Shown here piece by piece: positions 1-9,254 of a stretch of 64,000 nucleotides of DNA (position 1 is the first letter of the stretch; each line of letters begins with the position of its first letter). The translations under genes were made by a program, and so were the position numbers. Source of the DNA: Asticcacaulis sp. YBE204 (GTDB taxonomy: Bacteria; Pseudomonadota; Alphaproteobacteria; Caulobacterales; Caulobacteraceae); assembly GCF_000495855.1 (NCBI RefSeq), contig NZ_AWGF01000005.1:62001-126000 (forward strand), in the 5' to 3' direction. The notes under the pieces are model-generated. The model ran no database searches. It was given only the letters and a program-made list of their open reading frames with translations, and was not told where the DNA came from.

Positions 1-1584
1 GAAATTGATGGTCCACGGGGTCGGGCCGAACTGCGCGTAGTTCCAGTCCTTGCGCCAGTCGCTTTTGCCCACTGTATAGGTCAGGCCGGTGTCGGCGTCA
101 GTGCGCGATCTTTCAAAGGTAGCCCATTGAGTGTAGTTAAATTCGCCATTGTTGAATTCCTTGGCATCCCGGTCTGGGAGGCCGATCTCCCATACCGTTT
201 CGGCGACACGCGTCGCTGTCCATTTTACCACGCCGAGGTCCACGGCCTTACCCGCGCCTATTTCGACCTTTGCGCGTTTGAAAGTGTCGGCATTGCCCGC
301 ACCGAAGGCCCACAGATTATAGGTACCCGGCAGCACATTGGGTATTTTGAAACGCCCGTTTGCGTCGGTCTTGACCCAGAATTGGTACGTGCGGCCCTGC
401 ATCTGGAAGTCGGTGCCCTGATCGTCGGGCGCCAGACCGATCCACGCGCCCGCTGCCGACGCTTTCAGATTGCCGCGGTCCTCGACCTTGAGCACGCCGG
501 AAAGCGTACCGCGTCCCGATGCCTGAACGTAGTTGGCATTTTTAAACCATTCATAGGGCCATGCCGCCTGTTCGGCGTCCGCCTGAGCCTGTGCGTCACG
601 CCAGAGCGCATCAACGACTTTCGACGATGGATCGGAAACCGCGCCCTCGTAGCTGTTCGCATAAACAAAATACGGCCCCCAGGTTTTCTGAAACGATTTT
701 CCCGCTTCCAAGACGAGCTGCGTACCCTGACTGTAGTGCGATCCGTTGAGCATATTCAGCAGGGTGTGGTTCATGTGAACCGTCAGTTCTCGCTTCATCG
801 GGCCGCCGTTGTAGTATTCGTGGCTCGGCACGGTCATCCAAATACCAACGCGCTTGGTCGTGCTGCTCCAGCCCCAGACCTTGAGGTCACCGAGATCGGC
901 GCTGTAGCTGTATTTGCATTCGTATTGCCCGGCATATTGCCCCGTCGTTAGCTGCGTGACCTCTTTCGGAGCCCCTTCGACAGCTTTGGCCGCTTTCATA
1001 TCATCCAGTGTCGGCATTTTGCGCTGCCTCAGCGCATCGACACTCAGCCAATCGAAGATTGGGCTGACATAGGCGTTCGAACGCCATTCACCGACTTCGG
1101 TGCGCGGGTAATCTGCGGGGTGATCGATCATGGCGGTTACATAAAATCCCTGAGCGCCGCGCCTAAGGCTATAATAGATATCGACGTCCATCGCGCCGTC
1201 GGTGGCCTTGCCCGACCATGGGCTGTGGACCTTTACCTCCGCATAATCGCCTTTCGTCGAGGCCAGATTGACCGTGAGAGATGCCGTGCCTTTTGGGCCG
1301 CCATAATTTGGCGTATTCCAGCTGAAATAGAACTGTCCTCCCCCATGACCGCCGTCAAACAGGTTGAGGTTGTTGTAGCTAAAGCTACGAATGGTCGCGT
1401 CGGCTTTTTTGACGCGGATGGAAACAATCCCGTTATCCAGAAGGTAGGTGTCGCCTTCATCCTTCAGGGTGACATCCGGTCCAGAGCCGGAGCCGCCTCC
1501 GGGAACGTTGGCGAAGCACAGACCGGACATCATACCTAGCGCGATCGCAAGGACCACGGCTATCGTTTTGATCTTGAACATCAT
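1..1584 (-). CDS. Rhamnogalacturonan lyase, PL4 family (3' end cut by window edge)
   Basis: Secreted endolyase that would cleave the rhamnose-galacturonate backbone of rhamnogalacturonan I by beta-elimination. The visible 528 residues start with a signal peptide (about 1-26, hydrophobic IAVVLAIALGMMSG), followed by a Gly/Ser-rich stretch and the catalytic beta-sandwich with family-typical segments RKMPTLDD (about 189-196), KYSYSADLGDLKVWGWSS (about 224-241) and LLNMLNGSHY (about 275-284). A fibronectin-like domain follows (about 360-440, with NGRFKIPNVLPGTYNLWAFG), then the start of the C-terminal jelly-roll (ETVWEIGLPDRDAKEFN). Two ATGs lie in tandem; the one at 1584 has GGAGG six bases upstream. 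The gene follows the GH43 gene by 23 bp and looks cotranscribed with it and the GH35 gene, from the element at 4782-4816. Family assignment is from memory of PL4 sequences. The stop codon lies outside the window. Confidence 0.88.
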   Translation of the reverse strand, partial: MMFKIKTIAVVLAIALGMMSGLCFANVPGGGSGSGPDVTLKDEGDTYLLDNGIVSIRVKKADATIRSFSYNNLNLFDGGHGGGQFYFSWNTPNYGGPKGTASLTVNLASTKGDYAEVKVHSPWSGKATDGAMDVDIYYSLRRGAQGFYVTAMIDHPADYPRTEVGEWRSNAYVSPIFDWLSVDALRQRKMPTLDDMKAAKAVEGAPKEVTQLTTGQYAGQYECKYSYSADLGDLKVWGWSSTTKRVGIWMTVPSHEYYNGGPMKRELTVHMNHTLLNMLNGSHYSQGTQLVLEAGKSFQKTWGPYFVYANSYEGAVSDPSSKVVDALWRDAQAQADAEQAAWPYEWFKNANYVQASGRGTLSGVLKVEDRGNLKASAAGAWIGLAPDDQGTDFQMQGRTYQFWVKTDANGRFKIPNVLPGTYNLWAFGAGNADTFKRAKVEIGAGKAVDLGVVKWTATRVAETVWEIGLPDRDAKEFNNGEFNYTQWATFERSRTDADTGLTYTVGKSDWRKDWNYAQFGPTPWTINF

Positions 1585-1607
1585 GCGGGGCCTCCGGTGA
1601 ATACTAT

Positions 1608-2870
1608 TCAGGCTTTCCAGGCTTTGCTGGCAAACGGCTGCTTTGGGGACAAGATAACCTTGCCCGCAGAATCGAACTCGATGGCCGCCAGGCCCGGCTT
1701 TTCACGGAATGGCATCTGGTTGTCATTGCCGAAATAGGTAAGCCACAAGCGGCCTTTCTTATCGCGGAACACATTGCCCCCACCGCTTCCCGATGGCCCT
1801 TCGTGGCGGTCTCGATACGGCCCTAAAAGCGTGTCGGACGAGCCGAACATGAAGGAATATCGTCCCTCGATAAAGTCGCAACAGCCTATATAATAGCGTC
1901 CATTGGCCTTGAACACCGTTGCGCCTTCAAAGCCGATACGTGGCCCTCCGACCGGCCCAGGGCGTTCGGGACTAGGGGGCAGTGGCGGCATGTCATAGGC
2001 GATTGTCTGCCACTCACCGGCAAAGCCGCTGAAGTCGCGCTTGATTTCGCGTATTTGCGCCGCTGCGCCGTAGGTCAGATAAATGCGGCCATCGTCATCT
2101 TTGAACAGGGTCGAGTCGATGCCGCCCTTGATTGGTTCCGACTGAACTACGTGGATATAGGGCCCTTCCGGCTTGCCACTCGTACTCTTGAGAATGCCCA
2201 TGCCGACACCACTCATGCAGTGGCAGATATAATAGTTTCCGTTGATGAAATGAATCTCCGGCGCCCAGATTGTCCGGAACGGCACGCCCTCGCGCATGGT
2301 CCAGTTCTTCTCCCACGTTCCATCGCGCTCGATGCTCCAGACCAAACCCAAATATTTCCACGTTTTAAAGTCGGAGGATCTATAAAGTTCGATGCCATCA
2401 TTGAATGCCCAGCAGTTGTCGCCGGTCGTCCCCGTCATGTAATAATATCCATCGCCACCGAGGCAGATGATCGTATCACGAATATGAACGTCCCAGATCG
2501 GCCGCAGGGGCGGCATGAGGCCGCGGGTTACCGCAGAACCGCTATCATCGTCTGTCCATGCCGCCGTGGGGTAGCGGCGCGGCACAGGGCCCCTGTATTT
2601 ATTATCAATCAAGCCGGAGGCCCAGCCACCACGCGCTGTCTCATCGGTGACGGGCATACCCGGACCACTGATTCCCGAATAGGGCCAGTAATCGCGAACG
2701 GGCGCCGGTATGGTGCGACGGCTGTTGTCGGCATCCGCCCGCTTTGGCGTACCAGGCTTAGGATAGGTCGGATAGGTGAACTTGTCCTGAGCCCGGACCG
2801 GCAAGGCCATGGCTGCCGCCGTTGAAGCACACCCCGTCAACCAGGCGCGGCGGTTTATGGGATCAGTCAT
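1608..2870 (-). CDS. Glycoside hydrolase family 43, Tat-exported
   Basis: Five-bladed beta-propeller glycosidase, probably acting on arabinose-containing side chains; the exact substrate cannot be read from sequence. The N-terminus has a twin-arginine signal (RRAWLTGCASTAAAMAL, residues 7-23), suggesting folded export. All three GH43 catalytic positions are visible: base Asp132 in HIRDTI, pKa-tuning Asp252 in GIDSTLFKDDDG, and acid Glu315 in GFEGATVF. The blade motif TIWAPEIHF (about 200-208) is also present. Length, 420 aa, is normal for a single-domain GH43 with an N-terminal extension. The start has AAGG six bases upstream. It sits between the GH35 gene and the PL4 lyase on the same strand, consistent with side-chain removal coupled to backbone lysis. 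Confidence 0.88.
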   Translation of the reverse strand: MTDPINRRAWLTGCASTAAAMALPVRAQDKFTYPTYPKPGTPKRADADNSRRTIPAPVRDYWPYSGISGPGMPVTDETARGGWASGLIDNKYRGPVPRRYPTAAWTDDDSGSAVTRGLMPPLRPIWDVHIRDTIICLGGDGYYYMTGTTGDNCWAFNDGIELYRSSDFKTWKYLGLVWSIERDGTWEKNWTMREGVPFRTIWAPEIHFINGNYYICHCMSGVGMGILKSTSGKPEGPYIHVVQSEPIKGGIDSTLFKDDDGRIYLTYGAAAQIREIKRDFSGFAGEWQTIAYDMPPLPPSPERPGPVGGPRIGFEGATVFKANGRYYIGCCDFIEGRYSFMFGSSDTLLGPYRDRHEGPSGSGGGNVFRDKKGRLWLTYFGNDNQMPFREKPGLAAIEFDSAGKVILSPKQPFASKAWKA

Positions 2871-2987
2871 AGGGTACCTTTCACGAGACGAAAACTTAAG
2901 TGCGACGGCATTCGTCAGTTTGTCACGGTGGGCGGCAAAGACTGCGACGACCCGCTCACACGGGCCGCCACCGTTTCGACACTCAGA

Positions 2988-4631
2988 TTATTTGTAGCGA
3001 TAGACCTTAAGCTTCTGGATACCGAATTTCTCCGGCGGCAGACGCAGATACCGACCCTGCCCGCTTTCGTCACCATTGAGCCACCTTCCGGGCACCCATT
3101 CGCCATCGACATATTCGCCCTCAACAATTTGTTCGAGACCAACGCGATAGCCGGAGGTCTTGTCGGCGTCGGCAAAGCGGATGATGACACCGCGGCCCGC
3201 AACGAGGAATTCGTCCTTCCCGGTTTGAACGATGAGGCCGCCATGCGCCTTGATGTCCTGAGTGTCCTTCGGGGTTCGGGAATCGACCATGGAAACCGTC
3301 AGGCTGTAGCCACCCAGATCGAAGACCTTCGGCGTTTCGTCGATCACCCCTTCATAGTTCACAGGCGCCCGAAAACCGCGGATGGTTCCCTTGCCCTGAT
3401 GCGCCAGAGCGATCGGCGCAACTTGGTTCAAGACTCTATAGGCATCGGTGAGCGGATGGGTTTCGGGATTAGGAAGTGTTTCGATGTGGAAGGGCGAGAA
3501 CCCGATGCCTTCCAGTTCGCCTAGCGTATAGAACGCATCCCCTGCCGCCTCTGTACGACCGGCGCGGTTCGCCTCGGGGACAAAGACCGGATTGTCTGGC
3601 CGCTTAAACTGATCGGCCCAGTAAACGAAATTGGGAAAGTAGGCGTCAAGCGCCAGCAAATCGATGTCGGGGCCACCCGCCTTGTAGATGTCGAAGACGT
3701 GCGGGATGGGCCCGGCGCTTGGGTACTGACCGGGCTTTTGATCCGGGCGGTTGAGGGCACTGTTCAGATACATGGGCAGATCATAGGCGGCCTTGCCTGC
3801 CTTGGTCAGCGCGTTCAGATAAGTGGCATAGCCCCAGGCCTGAAAGATTTCTTCGCCTTCGACGCTGGAGCCAAAAACCTCAGCCCAGGTCCCCGCCGTC
3901 TTGTTGCCCCCGCTCGCCCAGGCATCGCGCACGAACGGATGAAGGGTGGATTTGTTTTTCGCGAGGTAGGCGGTGAGCGCCTTCGGCACCTGACCCTTGT
4001 AAGCGGCTTCGGCTTGAGGGCTATAGTCGCGCACGACCGGTAACATCCCCGGTTCGTTCTCGACCTGCACCATCACGACCGTATGGTTCTTATCAAAAGC
4101 TTTCAGGTGCCCCATAAGCGCGCCAAACACCCGTTGGTTGGCCTTCAGATTGTCGGGATCGTAAGCGCTCAGGATATCCTGCGGCACGCCATTGTCGTCT
4201 TGCGCCCGCGAATAGGTCTTATAGTCCTTTTTGATAAAGGCCGGCGTGTAGCTCGACGTGGAGTTTTTCCACGCGCCGAACCACAGCAGCACCACCTTCA
4301 CCTTGTTGGCTTCGGCTTGCTGGATAAGCCCCTCCAGGGGGGCGAAGTCATAGACACCCTCCTTCGGTTCGATCTGATCCCATTCGACCGGCGCGATGAT
4401 CGTGTTGAGACCGATTGTTTTGAGCGTAGGCCAGTAGCGATCGAGGTATTTAAGGTCCGACGCCGTGGAATTGCCGAGTTCCCCACCGAGGATCAACATG
4501 GGCTTGCCGTCGACGATCAGTTGCTTGACCGTTCCCTGCTGTTTCAAGTGCGGCGCCTTCTGGGCGTTAGCCGAAAAACCAGCAGCTATGCTCAGCGCGG
4601 TAAAAGCGAAAGCCCAGTGGTTCAATCTCAT
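2988..4631 (-). CDS. GH35 beta-galactosidase with C-terminal DUF5597-like domain
   Basis: Retaining beta-galactosidase expected to remove terminal galactose from pectic galactan or arabinogalactan in the periplasm. The start at 4631 gives a clean signal peptide (LNHWAFAFTALSIAAGFSANAQ); an upstream in-frame ATG at 4691 would add 20 residues ahead of it and is rejected. The TIM barrel carries acid/base Glu in VMVQVENEPG and nucleophile Glu in NPVFVPEANRAG. Beyond the barrel a beta-rich tail (GGYSLTVSMVDSRTP to FGIQKLKVYRYK) matches the DUF5597 extension found on this GH35 branch. A 25-codon reading frame with its own AGGG overlaps the start as ATGA and could be a leader peptide. First gene of the GH35-GH43-PL4 unit, about 150 bp downstream of the promoter-like element. 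Confidence 0.87.
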   Translation of the reverse strand: MRLNHWAFAFTALSIAAGFSANAQKAPHLKQQGTVKQLIVDGKPMLILGGELGNSTASDLKYLDRYWPTLKTIGLNTIIAPVEWDQIEPKEGVYDFAPLEGLIQQAEANKVKVVLLWFGAWKNSTSSYTPAFIKKDYKTYSRAQDDNGVPQDILSAYDPDNLKANQRVFGALMGHLKAFDKNHTVVMVQVENEPGMLPVVRDYSPQAEAAYKGQVPKALTAYLAKNKSTLHPFVRDAWASGGNKTAGTWAEVFGSSVEGEEIFQAWGYATYLNALTKAGKAAYDLPMYLNSALNRPDQKPGQYPSAGPIPHVFDIYKAGGPDIDLLALDAYFPNFVYWADQFKRPDNPVFVPEANRAGRTEAAGDAFYTLGELEGIGFSPFHIETLPNPETHPLTDAYRVLNQVAPIALAHQGKGTIRGFRAPVNYEGVIDETPKVFDLGGYSLTVSMVDSRTPKDTQDIKAHGGLIVQTGKDEFLVAGRGVIIRFADADKTSGYRVGLEQIVEGEYVDGEWVPGRWLNGDESGQGRYLRLPPEKFGIQKLKVYRYK

Positions 4632-4781
4632 GAGTTCCTGCCTGACGTAAGATGATAAATGACAAGTCGAAAAAGACGGGACGTCGGGCACGAAGTGAGT
4701 GTCATCCCTAAAGGAGAGCGCCCAAGTGTGCGATAGTTTATCCCTACTCTCCCCTCAATCTTATGCGATTTGATTGATTAA

Positions 4782-4816
4782 TGAGGTAAGACGTATCGGC
4801 ACAAAAAAGGGGAACC
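4782..4816 (-). promoter_or_regulatory. ECF-sigma-like promoter element, copy A
   Basis: Read on the minus strand this is GGTTCC, then 17 bases starting CCTTTT, then CGTCTTACC and TCA. It is one of three copies (others at 35498-35532 and 38415-38449) with identical spacing between GGTTCC and CGTCTTACC, each upstream of a minus-strand carbohydrate gene. GGTTCC and CGTCTTA would serve as -35 and -10. It lies about 150 bp upstream of the GH35 gene. Promoter function is inferred from conservation and spacing; no sigma factor gene is in the window. Confidence 0.5.
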
Positions 4817-4880
4817 TGAAAACCTAAAAGAACGCTGTATTTATTCCAGGATTTTTGAGTGGGACGCTCAATGTCCATAC

Positions 4881-4910
4881 AAAAAGAGCAGGCACGTGAC
4901 CGTGCCTGCT
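4881..4910 (-). terminator. Rho-independent terminator after TonB receptor 1
   Basis: Perfect 10-bp inverted repeat AGCAGGCACG / CGTGCCTGCT (4887-4910) with a 4-base loop. On the minus strand it is followed by CTTTTTG. It sits about 70 bp past the stop of the TonB-dependent receptor gene, separating it from the GH35 operon. Confidence 0.82.
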
Positions 4911-4981
4911 AAGGTGCGACCGGAGGGGAGAAGGGCGGCCAACACCGCAGGGCTCCTGGTCGGGGATAGAGTTATTGAAGA

Positions 4982-7900
4982 TCAGTTCCGATAGACGAAG
5001 CCCACGGTGAAGCGGCGACCGCCGTAAGATGCCGCCCATTGGTATTCCTGGTCTACAAACCCACGCGCATCGGAACCGATCTGGATATTGGCTTCCTTGA
5101 GCAGATTGCGACCTTCCCAATAGAGTTCCACGTTCGGGCTGAGTTTGTGTGTCACCTTGGCATCGAGATAGGCATATTCCTTGGTGTAATAGGCTTCGCC
5201 CGGGTTGTAGGGCAGTCGAACGAAGTTGTTTGGGTTCTGGTTCGGGAAAGCATAAACACCTTCCACATTGCGGCCGCAGGCGGACACACAGCTAAACACC
5301 CGATCGCGCCGTTGATAGGCGATCCGCGCATTGGTTTTGCCGTCGTCGTACCAGACCGCCAGATTTGCAAAATACTTGGCGCGGCTAGGCACGCCCAGGC
5401 TGTCACCGGTGATCGGATCGATATAGCCAGCGCGCCCCTTAGAGTCGTTGGTCGAGATATTGAAGTCGGCACCGGTGTAGCGCAGATACCAAGGCAGGAA
5501 AGTAAATGCTGTCTTGGAGGAGAATTCCCAGCCCGACATCACATAGCCTTCGCCATTTTTGTAGGTGTTGAAGGTGAACAGGAAGTCAGACAGCTTGCGA
5601 CCCGTAATCGGATCGACCTCGTCCGTGCCGGTAAAGACCGGCTGATCAGTGACGCGGACGGTTTCCGGCCCACCGACCAGTACTTTCTGGCGGAAATAAG
5701 CCAGAGAGAAGGAGCTGTCGCGGTTGGGGTACCATTCAATCGAGGTGTTATTTTTATTGGCCCTGTAAGGCTTCAGGTCCGGATTGCCGAAGGTCGAGCA
5801 GGTCATGTCGAGATCCTCCTCGCCCTCGTCGAAGCGATCTTCGATTCGTTCATCGACAGAGCATTCACCGGCGGGCCAAAGCTTGCCAGGGGATGGGCGG
5901 GCAACGGATTTCGACCAGTTGTAACGCAGGACCAGCTTGTCATCGATAAGCCAAAGGTTGGCGTTATAGCTGGGCATCCAGTCGGTGTAGGAGCGCTCAA
6001 TACTGATGGGACGGCGAAGAGTCGTCGTCGTCACGCGCGTATTGCCCGTTGTGGCATTCCAGTCGGTGGCTGGATTGGCGGGTGTGGAAATGATCTTGCG
6101 AATTGACGACACGGCCACCGTGCCGATGCCTTCGACTTCGGACTTCACCATACGAACGCCGAAATTGCCGTCAAAGCTCATGTTGAAAGGCAACTTCTGT
6201 TCAAACTCGAACATGTAATAGGCGGCCGTGATGGTTTCGAACGTCCGGTTCGTCGGCTGGGCATATAGCTTTCCATCACTGCCCGTACAGACCTTCATGC
6301 AGTCGAAGTTCATATTGACGTTGCCCGCCATCTGATTAAACGCCTTTTCGACGTCGATGGTATTCCAAAGGCTCAGGCCTTCAACGCCCTCATAGCCCGG
6401 CATAAAGGCCCCATCGAAGCTTTCAACGCTGTTCTGATAGAGGGAGAGCAGTTGGGCGCGCGTGACGGTTTCCTGACCATGATTGAAATTGGTACCCGTC
6501 AGAGCGTTGGGCACATAACCATAGACGCAGCGATTGGCGGCAGTGGTCGTCGCCTGATTTTCACAGGCCCGGATATTGCCGCGCAAGGTGTTGGTCGGCA
6601 CGTTGACCCCTGGCACCGGCGTATAGCCGCCCCCGCCCCAACGTTCGTTTTCCAGGTTTCGATAGCTGACACCGGTCTTGAACAGTTTAAGGAACGGTAC
6701 CTCCGGCAAACGGTAGGTCAAATCGAACTTGGCCGCTTTTTCGCCGTTTTCACTCATCAGGGGCGAATAGTTCACCGCTACGGTCGCCGAATACAGCGCC
6801 GCCTCGGCCTGTTGCTGAGCAGTACCGGTCGGAGCCAGCATCGGCACAGTGCTCGACCAGTCGTCAGGGTTGAAGTTCGCAGGATATTCGACGGACCACA
6901 GGCCGCTTTCCTGCACCTCCATATGGCCTGTGCCGTAGGGGATTTGCAAGCTGAAGCGCTTATCATACCGGCTATAGGTGCCAGACGAACGACTGGCCTG
7001 GAAGTCGATTTTCAGTGGACCCTTTTTATAGTTTCCGCCGACCAGCAGGTAGTTATTCTGCCATACCTGATCGTTGCGGATATTGTCGTAGAAAATAGAA
7101 CCGTTGTTGAAATCGAACTCGGTCAGATAGTGATTGGCGTCCACCTTGTAGGAACCGGGCACCACATTGACCCCAACACCGTAATAAGGGAACGAATTCT
7201 GGACGTTGGAACCTGCCAGCGTGCTGTCAAGCGCCACGGAGCCGGTCGGCATACCGGCATTGAACAGGTAAAAGCCCGTTATGGGCGTTACAGGATTAAT
7301 CGTGCCGACGGCGATATTAGTGTTGGTCACCAGAGGCGTCGTCGAAAAGGTTGAGCCGATGCCGCCGCGCGAACGATTGCGGCGGATATCTTCCTGATCG
7401 CGGTTGGCAATCTGATACTTCAGATAGACGTTCAGATTGTCGTTTACGCGATAATCGAAACGGATGTCGGCTGAGATGCGCTTTTCGTACTGGGTGAGAT
7501 TTACGTCGCGTACGCTGGCGGGCGAATAGTCGTTCCATTGGTTGAGACAGGTGACCTGCTCGGAAATGCGCTGAGCCTGAGCGTCGCGACGGTTGTTATT
7601 GTTGGACCCAGCGGAAATAGTATTGAGTTCAGCCGCGGTATAGAGCGGAAGTGCCGTCAGACACTCAGCCTTGGTCTTAGCATTCGCCGAGCGTGTAACA
7701 ATTTCCAACGGACTAAGGGTATTGAAGTTACCTGTACCGGTGGCCAGAGCCCAGCTCGCGACCGGGTCCGTCGCACCGACGCCGCTCACTGTCGAGGGAT
7801 TGAACTGAAAAGTCTTGTTCGGCGAATTGTCGAAATCGTAGGCTCGCGCATAACCTTGGGCGTTGCTGGACCCGGCGTTGTTCAGCTGGTGGCTGTCGTT

Positions 7901-8623
7901 CAGCTTACGCGTCGTGGACAGATTGAAGATGACGCCCAGCCGATTGTTGAAGAACTTGCGCGACGCCACCAGATTGATATCCGGCGACCACCTCTGGCTC
8001 AAAGAGTTGCGCTCACCTGACACGCGCATGGAAAAATAAGGTTTCTTGAAATCCAGACCGGTTCGGGTCTGAATCTGTACCGAACCGCCCAGCCCGCCTT
8101 CGGTCAGGTCGGGTGTGTTGCCCTTTACGACGTCGATGCTTTTGATCAGGTCAGCGGGTAGTTCGCGCAGGTCACTACCGCGTCCGCCCCCATCCGTTGC
8201 ATTAGCAAGATCGAACCCGCCCCCCGTTACGGACATACCGTCCATTTCGACGCGCGTCAGGTCGTTCGAATTACCCCGAAGATTGACACCAGCGCCTTCG
8301 CCGGTTTCACCGCGTTGCAGAGCCATACCCGGAATGCGGGACAGAGCCTCGGCCAGATTGCGATCGGGGAATGATCCGACATCATCGGCGACAATCGAAT
8401 CGGTTGCCGTCTTGGCTTTTTTCTTCCGGTCGATGGCACTTTGTTGAGATGCACGCGATCCCACCACGATGACTGTTGTAGTCTCATCGCCATTGGCTGA
8501 TTGGGGGACCGAAGCGGTTTGTTGCGCCATACCCACTGTGGCACCGGCGACCAGCAGAATAGCGGCCAGCCCTGAGCTTCGCATGAGTACGCTTGAAAAT
8601 GGACGGTTGGGATTAGGATTCAT
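4982..8623 (-). CDS. TonB-dependent outer-membrane receptor 1
   Basis: Large (1213 aa) outer-membrane transporter that would import oligosaccharides using TonB energy. Start 8623 is chosen because AGGGGA lies just upstream and it begins a signal peptide (SSGLAAILLVAGATVGMAQ); the frame stays open 61 codons further upstream without a signal. The plug domain contains TDSIVADDVGSFPDRNLAEA, the motif GVNLRGNSNDLTRVEMDG and the inner plug segment SIDVVKGNTPDLTEGGLGG. The rest is a long beta-barrel ending in RRFTVGFVYRN, a typical aromatic-rich barrel end. It is clearly paralogous to receptor 3 (31285-35013), sharing KTAFTFLPWYLRYTGADFN and the GGRR(F/V) end. It stands as a single-gene unit with its own terminator and a promoter with embedded palindrome. 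Confidence 0.93.
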   Translation of the reverse strand: MNPNPNRPFSSVLMRSSGLAAILLVAGATVGMAQQTASVPQSANGDETTTVIVVGSRASQQSAIDRKKKAKTATDSIVADDVGSFPDRNLAEALSRIPGMALQRGETGEGAGVNLRGNSNDLTRVEMDGMSVTGGGFDLANATDGGGRGSDLRELPADLIKSIDVVKGNTPDLTEGGLGGSVQIQTRTGLDFKKPYFSMRVSGERNSLSQRWSPDINLVASRKFFNNRLGVIFNLSTTRKLNDSHQLNNAGSSNAQGYARAYDFDNSPNKTFQFNPSTVSGVGATDPVASWALATGTGNFNTLSPLEIVTRSANAKTKAECLTALPLYTAAELNTISAGSNNNNRRDAQAQRISEQVTCLNQWNDYSPASVRDVNLTQYEKRISADIRFDYRVNDNLNVYLKYQIANRDQEDIRRNRSRGGIGSTFSTTPLVTNTNIAVGTINPVTPITGFYLFNAGMPTGSVALDSTLAGSNVQNSFPYYGVGVNVVPGSYKVDANHYLTEFDFNNGSIFYDNIRNDQVWQNNYLLVGGNYKKGPLKIDFQASRSSGTYSRYDKRFSLQIPYGTGHMEVQESGLWSVEYPANFNPDDWSSTVPMLAPTGTAQQQAEAALYSATVAVNYSPLMSENGEKAAKFDLTYRLPEVPFLKLFKTGVSYRNLENERWGGGGYTPVPGVNVPTNTLRGNIRACENQATTTAANRCVYGYVPNALTGTNFNHGQETVTRAQLLSLYQNSVESFDGAFMPGYEGVEGLSLWNTIDVEKAFNQMAGNVNMNFDCMKVCTGSDGKLYAQPTNRTFETITAAYYMFEFEQKLPFNMSFDGNFGVRMVKSEVEGIGTVAVSSIRKIISTPANPATDWNATTGNTRVTTTTLRRPISIERSYTDWMPSYNANLWLIDDKLVLRYNWSKSVARPSPGKLWPAGECSVDERIEDRFDEGEEDLDMTCSTFGNPDLKPYRANKNNTSIEWYPNRDSSFSLAYFRQKVLVGGPETVRVTDQPVFTGTDEVDPITGRKLSDFLFTFNTYKNGEGYVMSGWEFSSKTAFTFLPWYLRYTGADFNISTNDSKGRAGYIDPITGDSLGVPSRAKYFANLAVWYDDGKTNARIAYQRRDRVFSCVSACGRNVEGVYAFPNQNPNNFVRLPYNPGEAYYTKEYAYLDAKVTHKLSPNVELYWEGRNLLKEANIQIGSDARGFVDQEYQWAASYGGRRFTVGFVYRN

Positions 8624-8824
8624 TGACGTTTCCCCTGCGCATGACAGCGCTAATTTTTTGAAAGTGATTTGAAGGACGACCGACGAACGATCACGTCGAA
8701 AAACGAACGTCCCTGAGTGCAGGCATCGCCTGAGGCTGCGAACAAGACTGAGCCTACGCGTTCGCTTCACGGTTATTGGTGCGCGATATCGGGCGCTGGC
8801 CCGCATCGCTCGTTTCTTTATTTT

Positions 8825-8859
8825 GTATTACATAACATACAATAATACATGTGTGTCAA
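8825..8859 (-). promoter_or_regulatory. Putative sigma70 promoter with embedded palindrome for TonB receptor 1
   Basis: Minus-strand TTGACA (8859-8854) and TTATGT (8835-8830) are separated by 18 bp. An imperfect palindrome GTATTA-N12-TAATAC (8825-8848) covers the spacer and -10, a good position for a repressor such as the GntR protein encoded at 13401. The leader to the receptor start would be about 200 nt. Inference from sequence only. Confidence 0.42.
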
Positions 8860-9254
8860 CAACACCGGTCGATCAATTTCAACAATTTTGAAGATATTGG
8901 CTGGACAATTCGAGGGCATTATCCCGATGAATGGACCTTACCACCGGACGCTTAGGTTGGTAAATTTCTACTATTATATTGAATTCAAATAATTATTTTT
9001 GACACATGCAGCCTTAGTCAGGACTGGGTTGTCTTTCGAACGGGTGTGTTACTTGCGCAAACTTCAGTCCCAGATGCGACAATTTGGTCATATCTCTGTC
9101 AAAAAATTGACCTGACAATCTCACTTCTGCCGCGCCTTCGAAGCACGGTAAAAATGGCTTCCGTATCCCGATAACTACAAAGCCAGTTGGTATATCTTAC
9201 AGCGCCCGTTATCTCCCGAATCGCAAGGGGACCTGCCGAGGTAGCTGAGGGACT
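8860..9254. other. Intergenic stretch, no gene seen
   Basis: About 400 bp between the receptor 1 promoter and the stop of the GH2 gene. It is AT-rich around 8950-9000 and includes TTGAATTCAA, a short perfect palindrome. I see no convincing coding frame, RNA gene or terminator. Confidence 0.5.

Noticed and set aside
127-951. Plus-strand open frame of 274 codons at the left end
   Set aside because: It mirrors the PL4 lyase on the minus strand, which has a signal peptide, ribosome site and family motifs; the plus frame has none.
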